This document shows, piece by piece, positions 22,990 to 34,300 of a stretch of 64,000 nt of DNA. The DNA lies in contig NC_088207.1 in NCBI RefSeq assembly GCF_037126465.1, positions 38,624,143 through 38,688,142 on the forward strand, given 5' to 3'. The translations under genes were made by a program, and so were the position numbers. Position 1 is the first letter of the stretch. Each line of letters opens with the position of its first letter. Below the pieces are notes generated by a model. The model was not told where the DNA came from. It worked only from the letters and a program-made list of their open reading frames with translations, and did no database searches. The stretch comes from Ornithodoros turicata (taxonomy: Eukaryota; Arthropoda; Arachnida; Ixodida; Argasidae).

Positions 22990-23270
22990 CTTACCAGTTC
23001 CCTCTCTCCCTCGCCCGTGGAGCGACCTCATTGGTCCCTTTGTCAAATAATGTGGCAACATTTCAAGGGTGTGGCGCACGTGTTTTCTTCTGACTCATGG
23101 CGGTCTAAGAATACCCTTTCCCTTTATTGCTTCCTTGTGAGTGGACAGACACCTCGTCACGTGGTTTCTCCAAACTTTACTCTCTCCCTTGCACGGAGAC
23201 AAACAGTCGTAGGCGCTCCCTTCCTTACCGTCCCGTGCGCCTCCTCTACAGGAGGCCTTTGTCATTTCAG
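22990..23270 (+). repeat. dispersed repeat copy 2 (partner at 4570-4735)
   Basis: The blocks 'gtgtggcgcacgtgttttct', 'tggcggtctaagaatacc', 'gtgagtggacagacacct' and 'gtggtttctccaaactt' match the minus strand at 4570-4735 in order and spacing. The family is unknown. Confidence 0.6.
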
Positions 23271-23309
23271 CTTCAGACACACGTCGACAATATGTGAAAG
23301 TGACAAATC

Positions 23310-23585
23310 CTGAAACACACACGTGGGCTAAGATTTCCATCCCCGAATTTTGATATGTAAATGAGCCGAAACCGAAACCGCGGCGACCGCTCATGCACGT
23401 CAGTGGGCCACGTGATTTGGAGCGAGGGACATGATTGGAGCAGGTGCCGCTCAGCTGGCCAAATAACCCGTTTTCCGGCCTAGATAAGCCTCCGTCGTAG
23501 AGAGTACCGCGCGCGTTTTGGGTTTCGGCTCCTTTGCATATCAAAATTCGGGGAAAGGATATTATAACGCACGTGCGTGTTTCGG
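23310..23585. repeat. foldback (long inverted-repeat) element
   Basis: The left arm includes 'ctgaaacacacacgtg' and 'ccccgaattttgatatgtaa', 'atgagccgaaacc'. The right arm is its inverse: 'ggtttcggctcctttgcata', 'tcaaaattcggggaaagg', 'cacgtgcgtgtttcgg'. The arms are about 70 bp with a CpG-rich centre (about 23382-23515). This is a MITE/foldback-type structure. Confidence 0.7.
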
Positions 23586-24687
23586 AATTTTTTAAACGTG
23601 GAATGGCTTTTAACGCGGATATAGTCAAATTTGGAGACGGAAAAAATGCAGTTTCCGACGCCTCGCGACAGATGGTGCAGCGCTGGTGTTCCTAGTTCTT
23701 ATTTTACTTCCCATTGCGCTTTCACGCAGAAACGTATAAGGAAACCTTGCACTTTTCGAGCTTTACGGCAGCTTTCACCGTGCTCAACAGATAGAAATCT
23801 AGTGAGAAACGTGTATAACTGTTTCATGTACAACACATATCCGCGTGTGAGCTGCGTGGCGCGCTTTGTTTTCCGCAATCAGCGAGAAACAAGACCACTC
23901 TGCTGGCTGTGATGAGACAACGCGGCACGGAAATAGGCGGGCATGCCAAGCCGCGGAGCAGAGGAAGGGAGGGCGGCAACGGAGAACTTACGGAGCAGCC
24001 AATGACCGCTAAGCGGCAGCCATCACGTGACTTTTCTCGACCTTAAGAGCAACAATGGTGGCCGCAGGATGGGGCCCATGTTGGTACGTTGGTATGCTAC
24101 GGCGGTAAAGGTACGGTACGTGGCGGTAAAGATCAGGGGATGGCGGTACTTTCCCCAATCCCGTGACTTTAATCCTCCTGTTTCCTGGTTAATCCTCCTG
24201 GTGAGAATGAAGTTTCACCTCCTGTCTTTCCTACGTGGTTGGGACCCAAGCACAAGTTCGAAATATCCGAAAGTTCGAATTAACGGAATTGCACTGCATA
24301 GTACTTTGAGGACGACTCCAAAGTATCACATGCTCCTTTTACTTCGTCTCTGTTTGTATACTCGCAAAAACCACAAACATAAAGTAGTTGCACTCCCCGT
24401 ATCATTCACAATGTCTTGCAGTATGGGCAGGCTCACTTTATCAAGTTCTGTCATCCGTTCATTATTCACTAAACTGAAGCTGAAACACACATCCCTCTAA
24501 CAACAAACAACAATGCAAGCTCTTGCCGTTCCTCACGTATAGCAACACAAACGCAATGATGTCAATCGTTAAATCTATTTTTTTTTTATGTACAATCTTT
24601 ACATTACACTGACATAAGCAACAACTGCACATGTGTCGGAAGTTCATTTCTGGCTTCAACTTGCACATTTGCAACCAAACTGCAACA
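23586..24687. other. region downstream of TRAPPC10, no gene recognised
   Basis: This holds the expected TRAPPC10 3' UTR side (just below 24688) and intergenic DNA. No canonical AATAAA was seen on the minus strand close to the stop; 'GATAAA' at about 24436 is a weak alternative. A pogo-like end is listed separately. Confidence 0.4.
24255..24300 (-). mobile_element. pogo/Tigger-like terminal fragment (weak)
   Basis: On the minus strand it reads TA, then 'tgcagtgcaattccgttaat', 'tcgaactttcgg'. This resembles Tigger/pogo ends (CAGT...CCGTTAATTCGAA) next to a TA dinucleotide. No partner end found. Confidence 0.3.
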
Positions 24688-27600
24688 TCAGGATGCTTCG
24701 AGTGTGACTGGTGCACCTGCTGAGGCAGTAACTGGAGCAAGCACATGAACTTGCATTGCACGGCTCCAGTTATACACCTGACCTTGTAGGAAAGGTTCCA
24801 GCTTGGCCGAGGTAGCGCCCGATCCATCGGAAGCTGGAAATAAACGAATGTTCCATTTGTATCCATATTTCAGGAGAGATTCATATGAATATTGTTTAGT
24901 CTTGTCTTCATGTTTGTTATGCACAAAAGCTCGACATAACAACTTTATTTAATGATGACCGTATGCACCAAAAGTTCCCCTCCAGAGGTACAATCACATT
25001 GATTTGCTTTAAAACAATCATAATCGTTTATCAATCAAACTTTTAGCTTTTATGTTCACTATAAAGCACAGTAGAACTCTGACGTTATTTGAGTTTGCAC
25101 GGGGCTTTTGTGTTTTTAGGAGATGACAGCACGCAGAGAGAGCACAGTAGCCAAGGCTCCTGTCTGCAGGGATCTATAATGTCATATTGTTAAATTGTGA
25201 ACAAAACGTAAAAACAAGCTTTATTTGAGTGTTCTTCAATGCTATATGCCACACTATATCCGAAATTACAACTTCGTAGACAGCTTTGTTACTGCTCACG
25301 TACTATCTTCCACCTTTTGTCATTACCATTTTGATGAATCATATTCATATCTCCTATCGAGAAGTGCCCATTACATGACCAAAAACCACACCAAATTAGT
25401 CACTGAAAGGATGCAATTGCTGAAGAGTCATAGCCCTGCATTCAATTTTAAACTTGTGTGCCTTGTTCTAAACACAGTTATACTCTGATTTGTGTCACAA
25501 AGTTGCTAAGCTTCTATGGCAAACTTTCACATACAGGAGGTGTAATGACCAGTGAATTCTCCTCTAGCCATTGTGACCCCTGTTGAATCACTTCCCAAAT
25601 GAACAACTTACAACTTCTAGATCCAGGGCTTTGCGACGGAATGTACTTGGACAGCCTAACAGTAGGTAGCGGTAAAAATCCCCTGATGAGTGGCTTCACC
25701 TCAAGGGTGACTGTGTGCTCTTGTTCTTGGGAGACGTTTACCACTCCTGTGATAATAAAAGGTACAGACTCAATTAATGCAACTGCATGTTTCATAGTAT
25801 GCCAAACCCTGAAGGAGCACTTCATACTCAGAATGACCCGTTGAGCTGCTGAGTATATCAATAATAAATGCAGGTAATAACAATACTGCACAGAGGAAAT
25901 ATGTTTGTAGTTTTCTACAGTAGTCTATACGATATGTTGCTTCGAATCTAACTTTCATCAGTTAGCATTTCAAGGGATAATGGAAAGATATTAATGATGT
26001 ATATGTTATACCATAGACCTTAAATAAATTACACAGTAAGACAGTAATGAGCTCACTACCACAACTACATAAGCAGAGTTCGAGGATAGGCAGTATTTAA
26101 ATACATCATATTTAACGTACAAATACCAGTAGTTTATTTTTAAATATTTGTATGTATTTATATCTTATATTTGATGTTTACATATGATTTTTTGTATTGT
26201 CTGACCTTGCTAAGAGGCTTCAGGTTATTCACCTAGTTTGAAAAAGCATGGCCCACAGCTGCGTCCCACACTGTGACCAACAGTTCAGATATACTACGTA
26301 CATGCACAATAAATCAGTAAGCATGCACGAAGGCCAAGATTCTTTACAGAAGAGTCAAACAACAACAACAACTTTATTGCGAGATGATGAATGGGGAGTT
26401 TCATCACCATCACAGAAGAGTCGATTAGCTCAAAATGCACGGAAATTCAACCACAATGCTTTGTTTAGCACAAATGCTGCAAATGCCTATGGATTTTCAT
26501 ATTTCTGGGCACTCACCAGCAGTTCGGCCACACACAGCCCAGATGGCAGGGTCTGGTACCACTTCGTACATGAGTGCATTCTTGTCACTCGGGTTCAGCT
26601 GGGCGATGCTAATGTGCATATTGCACGCACATTCAGCGCGGCAGAATTCTGAACCTTTGGATGGCTCCACTCGTACCTTCACTGCATATAACGTCTACAA
26701 AGAGCGAAAGAGATGTCCTGTAACTTCTGCCAACTTTGAAAGAGGTACATAAAGAGCCACAGGACAAGGCAGGTTAGACCGAATCGGATTTGCCCGAAAT
26801 AAGATTCACGTCGGAAGGCCACATTACCTTGTAGTTTTCGATCCTAAAGTCATAATTGTAGGTTTTCTCTACCAGGTCTTCTCCCGAGCCGTAAGAATAG
26901 AGCACCGAAAAGGTAAGCCGAATTGGCTCTCCATTTGCATCAAGCATTTCCCACAGGAAATAGGCTGCCTGTTCCGTGTTAACCCTCTGAAGAGAACAAG
27001 CAAAATGTCGGGAAAATACAAGATTAATACGATGGCTTAGTGGGAATTCTCCGTTTCTGTATGGTACTGAACTGAATATTTCGTATCTGGACAGATACAG
27101 AAGAATTATCTTACCAGGAGCTGTGACGTTGAATTGAGAGGCTTCAGGAAAACATTGTTTTCGTGCGCCACGAGGCTGGCATTACCAACCGTGAACAGTT
27201 GAGAAGTCAAGCCTTGGAGTACTACCTGAATATACTTTCTGCAAAGGATGTCCGCAGCACATGTTTAGGCTGTTGCACTGGTACACCGGCTCACGGACTT
27301 ACCTGGTGCTGCAGGTGTGTACCCTGTGACTGCTCGTGAATGGTGGCAGGAAGTGCAGTTGTACACTTTGCACAATAGTACTGCTGTCATTTGACAGAGT
27401 CACAGTAACATTGTACTCTAGCGCTCGAGAATCTCGCTGCTGTCCTAACGGAGCCATTACCACCAGGTCAAATATGGTAGACTTGAAGGCTTCAAGAGTA
27501 GGCAAAATGATAACGGCATCTTCTGCAAACTTGTCGGTACTCTGCGAGAATTGTATCCATACACAATGGCATTAAGCTTCATGCAACAGCATCGGAGCAG

Positions 27601-28350
27601 TAAGGCCTTAGACATCGCATGCACAACGTGCGAATGGATGTGCAATGCTTTCTCGTATTTGTCATAATTTCAACTCTTAGTTTATCATATCTTTAGCTAC
27701 AACATGTATTTCCTAACAATTACCCAAGAATGCTAACTTGAATGTTCCGTATAAACTTCGCTCGTGTCTCTGTCCCTATATTTATTACCCTCCGCAGACT
27801 CAAGGAAATGTTGTCTATTCCATGAACACATCTATGCTCTGAATTTTTACAGGATAGCAATTACATTGTCTATAAAGCCCGTCTTAGCAGGAGGTCACCA
27901 TATCATGTCACTGTACGAGGTACCAAGCGAGGTACGTCACATTCAGACATATGTGAAGAAGTAGAAACAAAATACTCAACACAATTTTGTGAAGGCGTAT
28001 GCAGAAGACAAACCTTGATAAGTAAGCCTCTTGATGCCTTTATGATCACTTTTTTGCCTTCAGCAATAGTACAACTTCCACTCTTTACAGCAAGCCCCAC
28101 TTTTTGCTTCACACCAGCGAGCAGTTCAGCTGCATATTGGTAAATTCAGATGCAAAGGATGCTCACTACATCACAGAAATGTTTAAAAAATGAAGGAAAA
28201 GAACACACCCTGTGGCCAATGTAGCTGAAGGCTTGGGCTTTCCATAATAACGGTGAAACTCAGCTGCGGTGGCAAACAGCATTGGATAAATTGTACATCC
28301 TCCCATTGCAAATATGCTTGTAGTAAGGCGTAGCTTCCAGATTGCTGAAC
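24688..28350 (-). CDS. TRAPPC10: TRAPPC10 exons 14-21, C-terminal beta-rich region
   Basis: Exon 14 gives QQSGSYALLQAYLQW; exon 15 ELLAGVKQKVGLAVKSG; exon 16 EAFKSTIFDLVVMAPL and FLPPFTSSHRVHTC; exon 17 RKYIQVVLQGL; exon 18 YFLWEMLDANGEP; exon 19 LNPSDKNALMYEVV and AIWAVCGRTAG; exon 20 VKPLIRGFLPLPTVRL and QWLEENSLVI; exon 21 GQVYNWSRAMQVHVLAP, stop at 24688-24690. Exon 20 must end in phase 1 to read exon 21 correctly: 'CCTGTAT|gtgaaa' (25531) fits, whereas the stronger-looking donor 'CCTCCT|gtatgt' (25535) is out of phase. The 'caacag|ggg' acceptor near 25575 was also out of phase, so I keep exon 20 unsplit. Confidence 0.88.
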
Positions 28351-31300
28351 CTGAAATACATATTAATCTATAATAATCTGCAAGACAAACTTCTAATTCA
28401 AATCACACAATACATTTGAGACATTACATCAGAATCTACAGCGTTAGTCTAGCAAACATTACACATTTCGATAACATTGTAAAAATAGAAAAAGGGGTTT
28501 GGCCCACGCCAAGCTTTGGATACCGATACCCATTTGTCTGAAGTTCTATGTGAATTTTTTGTAAGTCATCTAGAAAGGAAATTAAAAATCAAGCCAAATC
28601 TCGCCCCATGCATTTTCAATGGCCTATACCACGCAAACACTGCCACTTTTTCTTGTGTCTGCTTCACGTTGACATTCACATCACTTCATACAGGCAGTGC
28701 TGCCTACAACGATGTGACATGCCCATTCTCAGCTTATGCACCAATCCTCTTGTTCCAGTCTCGTTCTGTATGCTGGTACCACCTGTGTGCAGTGAAATGA
28801 AGCACACACAGGAAAAAATGGCAGCTTTTGAATGAGATGGACCATAGGAAAATGCATAGAGTGAGATTTTGCTCGATTTTTAATTTTTCTTCTACAGGAC
28901 CATAACGCTCACAAAAAATTCAGACAAAACTTAAACGGCTACCAGTGTGCAAAGTTTAGGGTTGGATAAACCCTGTCTTCTCTATTTACGAAGGGATCTA
29001 AATGTGTAAAGTGTGCTAGACTAACCCTGTACACAAAGCACCATGCAATCAGAACTCTCACCCTCTGCTTAACAGAAATTTTGTTCACTCCTGGGACAAC
29101 TTCGACGTCCGCGGAAATGAAGTCGAGCGGCGACACTTCGGCGAGAGGGGCACCCGCTGGCTCCCCAGGAAAGCGAGAGAAGTGTATGCCGTCTGGCCTC
29201 GCCAATACGGCGCTCACATTCTTGCAGACAAGAGCAATGGCAGTGCTGCCGTCATGCTTCTGCACATCTTCCATCACAGACATTTGGGGGGCCAGAGGTA
29301 CTCGCTGACCGCCCTTTGGCACACCCCAGACTGCTACTGGGCTTTCCGGCGGACACTGAGATGCCGTCTGCATCAACGGGAAAGGTTACGCTATTTTTTG
29401 CAGCGAAAAAAACCTGCTTCTGATCAGAAGAGAAGGAAGCAGCACTTGCCGTTTTTGACCCCATATCGTCCCGTGAGACTGAGATGACTACTTTCTTACA
29501 CTGTACAGGAACAGGGATGTGGCTAGTAACCATTAGGACGGCCTCTACTTCACCCCCGGCTATCCAACACTGGGACCCTTCTTTTGGTGGCACCAACCAG
29601 GCGTCGGTTATCACCAGGATGTCATTGGCATCCATAGTAATTGGTGTGCCACCTTGACGAAAAGTAAAACATAAATTAAAAATAAACAAATACAGGCACT
29701 GGAGAAAGCTAAGCACACGACAGTCACCGTGGCTGCTTAATATTACGTGTTCATCTAAAATGCGAGAAGCTGTTTTTTCTTTTTTTGTCCCAAAAATCTG
29801 TTTTTACCCTATTTTACAGCGCCTCAAGTAAAACCCAATTTTTGCCTCCCTATTTTCAAAAAAAGCATAAAGACCGTAAACACAAAGGTCTGAGTATAGT
29901 TAGAGCCTGAAGTTTTACGGTTTAACCCGATTCTTCCCCGAATTTACACCCCCGAAATTGAAGGTTGCCTCTTTAGGGTGAAACCAGATTTTCGCCCGGC
30001 AAATTGCCCTCACTGAGACGTTCAGTTAGTTTGAGCAGCTGAGCCAGATTTCTCCCCGAATTTAGCGTACTGGAAGTTTTTTCCACCCGCATTTGCACGA
30101 ATTCAGAGCACGTGTTTATCTACCCAATTTTTACTCCCCGAATTTAGAAAAAAATATTTCCAGAAAACTTCAGGCTCTAAGTATAGTGCAACAGTGGGCT
30201 TGAGGACCCGTAAAAGACAGACACACACCCGAAGGCCTTCGTGTGTGTTCGCCTTTTACGCGTCCTCAAGCTCAAGGTTTTCTTGCACTAACGATTCTTT
30301 AATAGCTAGCCGCCATCCTCTCGGTTATCTTATCTTGTGTACTAGTACCTGCATCCTGCAGGGCTGACATCTTATCTCGAGCCTGTTCAAAGTGCTGAAT
30401 TCGCTGATCATGCGCCAGAGCTGCTTGAGCTGAGAGTTGGATGCTTGTCCGCACAAACCGGGGCCAGTCTTGCGTTGCGAGATAGCAGCATGCCACTTCT
30501 TTCTGCATCAACAGGGCCAAGTACGTCCAGCTTTCGTCCGTGTAGGTACGCAACAGGTCCAAGAGGAAGGGCACAGCTTTTCGATGTTCACCCATTTGGC
30601 TGCAGCAAATGTAATGCAGAGCGTGATGCTGCATCGTTAGCACGTTCGCCAAGTGTGACTCGCCACATTTTCCGTGCACCGGAAAATGTGGTAGTTGGAA
30701 TGCACGTATATTTGGACACTTACATGTACAGATCAGCTAAATCCTTCCCTACCAGCCTAGCAGAGCGCATGCGACCGATATGCTTGAAGGTGATCATGGT
30801 GTGTTCGGAAAGATCCTGCAATTATTTCCAGTGTTGTTCACAAAGTGAACTGTGAAGTATACTGTTACATGCAGCATGCACTTGTTTATATTTAGAGCCT
30901 GAAGTTTTCGGGAAATATTTTTTTCTAAATTTGGGGGGTAAAAATTGGGTAAATAAACGTGTGCACTAAATTCATATGAATTCGGGTGAAAAAACTTCTA
31001 GTATGCTAAATTCGGGGTGAAATCAGTAGCGGTATGGAACAAATGGTGATGTAACTGAATTTTTCTGCCAAACAAGTAAATTAATGCATTCCTACAGACA
31101 TCCCAGTGAGGGCAATTTGCCAGGTAAAAATCGGGTTTCACCCTAAAGAGGCAACCTTCAATTCGGGGTGCAAATTTGGGGAAGAATCGGGTAAAACCCT
31201 AAAACTTCAGGCTCTATTTATATTTAGAGCCTGAAGTTTTAGGGTTTATCCCTATTCTTCCCCGAATCGAAGGTTGCCTCTTTAGGGTGAAACCCAATTT

Positions 31301-34300
31301 TTACCCGGCAAACTGCCCTTGTCTGTGGGAATGCGCACTAACTTGTTTGACAGGAAATGCAGTTGCATCACCGTTTGTACCAAACCAGTACGGTCAGTTT
31401 GAGTAACTGAGCCCGATTTCGCCCTGAATTTACTGGAATTACGAACATACTGGAAGTTTTTTCAGCCGAATTCGTATGAATTTAGAGCACATGTTCATAT
31501 ACCCGATTTTTACCCCCCAAATTTAGAAAAAAATATTTCCCAAAAACTTCAGGCTTTATGCACCTTCAGCTCGAACTTAAGACCTGAAAATTTCTGTTTT
31601 ACCAGATAGTGTTTCAGGAAGGATTCTTTAGAAGACAATGCTTCCCTCAGCCTAGCATGGGGAGTCAGGGTCTTGGGATCTATGAAAGGGAGATACTCTG
31701 AATAGGTGCCTTGTCATTAGAGGAGGCACTGCAATACCATGACTTTGTCACTGCCCATATTCGTTATTTTCAGTAACACATGGCACCTGGCATGCATGAT
31801 AGATTTTTCAGTGGACGTAAGCTAACCTGAGTATGGATCTTCGCCCATTCCAGACAATAGATTTACAACCATGTGCAGTTGTTCAGATCCTGCTGTCTGA
31901 TTGGGCATCAGGTAGCACAGTTCTCCCAGCTCCTTTAACTGCAAAAGTATCATACAGACCCTTAGACAACTGGATCACGGCGTTGACTGTGGAAAAATGC
32001 CTAAGTGACAATGCCTATTTACTAGAGCTGTGTGAATAGCAAAATTTTTCTTGTGAATGGTTAACGAATATTTCACTACTTACACTGCGAACCGAATTCC
32101 AATAACTCAGAAAAGGCCCAATTCAAATACTTTCGAATAGCTCGTGGTGAAATATTTTGTGGTCTTGAGCTCACTAGATGATTTCTTTCTATTAGATGAT
32201 GAATTTCTGCTCCAACCATGTGAGCCTTTTATTCAGCATAACATATCGTGAGGGAGGGGTCCCTCTGTGTTGTGTATGGTAGACTGCATTAGTGGGATGA
32301 CCTGCATTGAGAGTTAGTCAACATGTTCCATGCAGCCTGCTTTGTGTGCATCTCCTCATTTCAGTGTTTACATTGTGAATTTTCTGTACTTTTTTTTTAC
32401 AAACTGCACATATTTCCATCTGTTACTGAACATAACTCTAAAAGTTGGGAGTATGTTTACTGGAACCTGCAATGCTCAGAGTACGGTGTTCACCATGAGC
32501 TCACAAAATCTGTAGACTTTGGTGACAGAATATTGTGAACAGTGTACAGCAGGCTTCACCTAACGCTCCACTGTTATGCGGCGAAGCAGACTTGCAGAAT
32601 AAAGCCACACACACACACAAAAATGGCAGTAACGTGAAGTGGGCTTCACCTTACTCTTGGAGATAATACGGGGAAGCCGACTTTAGGATTGGAAATAGCA
32701 ATACATACCTCACTTCAGTATTATTAGTAAAATATTCGAAAATTTAGACTACTGGAAATAGGTTGCAAATAGCTTCAGATATTCGTTTCCTGTTCAAAAT
32801 TTCGAATATTCGCACAGCTCTAGGAGTTTCAAAAATGTCATCGAATAATACGACGCAGACGTGACTAAACATGTGGATGAAGGTGGAGAAGATCTTCACC
32901 TTAGAACCCAACTTGTGAGTTCACTGGGATGTACACATCATATTTGTGTTTTCAAAGATTCCACGACCTCTAAGTTCTTTGCACTTATCAAATCGACCGT
33001 ACTATTTCATTGAGAACACATGTTTATAATTACCTCACTGGACATCATGACTACTATGAAAGGGACACTCTAACAAAGAAAGCAGCTGCCGGCAGCAGCG
33101 TGAAAGAGGGTGTCCTACCTTCTCCCTAGCATAAGACCAGAGTCCAGCAGTGTACAGCGAGTATGCTTCCACCTGGGTCGAGTCGTTGAATCTCTCACAT
33201 GTTGAAAGCACCTCCAGACAGCTCAGAAACACCCAACAGGCAACAGAGCCAGGCACCATGGACACCTGCAGTATGACGTGCAGGCATTTATCTTGGCTGC
33301 TTCACATCAAAAGTGCAGTGGTAGCACCGGTGTTGCCTTTAAACGGGTCTACCACTAGGAAGAAACGGGGACCATAAGCGTGTCCAAAAAGACAAATTAC
33401 GACAAAGCACTTAACTCAAATCAACTGGCCTGCCACGCCAAATATTTTTGAATTTGCTCCTTATCAAAGCAAAATTAGCAGAGAATCTGAAAGTTCAAGA
33501 GCTAGAAACGGGTTTTACCAGGTTTAACCCCAACACATATGACATCCAAACCATGCTAATATTAAAGGGGTTGCGACAAGTCACCCAAGGTTATCTCAGA
33601 TAAACGTAAGAGACTGTTCTTTGCACTGATATGAACCTGCAGTGAAAGTTTCACAGTGGAGAGGGTAATAGAAGCGGAGAAAATCTCAGCTCGCTCTAGC
33701 CTCACGTTGAGGCTGCAGTATATTTGAGTAAATAAATAAATAAATAAAAATGGGCACCACGAGTACCGAAACTGATGCGGCTCTGACATCACAGCCCTCG
33801 CCGCCGCCAGTGAGGCCGCGCACGAGAAGTCACGTGCTTACGGCTGCCAATGGGTATTGGCACAGCTCTGAACTCTGTGACGTCCGCGCTTCGCTTGGGA
33901 GTGTGCTGGAGGGCTTGTATCTCGTATACTATAATTATATATATATATTATTATACATACTATATTATATATTATACTACGCTATAAGTACGACACGTCG
34001 AAGAATAATTCTTTTTTCCTCAGTATTCTGGCATGCAGTACAATGCGTCCATGATGTAATGAACCACACGTATGAAAGTGTCCCGACCCCTTTAAAAAAT
34101 GACCTGAGCGCCTCGCGAAGAAGCTACATTTATAATGTCCAGTTATTCATGCTTAGAGCCTGAAGTTTTCGGGAAATATTTTTTTCTAAATTCGGGGAGT
34201 AAAAATCGGGTAAATAAACATGTGCTCTAAATTCATGCAAATTCAGGTGGAATAAGTTCCAGTACACTAAATTCAGGGTGATATCGGGCTCAGTTACTCA

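Noticed and set aside
25535..25536. 'CCTCCT|gtatgt' as the exon 20 donor of TRAPPC10
   Set aside because: It is a good consensus donor, but it would read exon 21 out of the frame that matches the human C-terminus. The 'gtgaaa' site four bases downstream fits the phase.
29252..29376. A mini-intron explaining the exon 13 frame change
   Set aside because: The only GT...AG pairs in the interval would give introns of about 20 bp, too short to splice.
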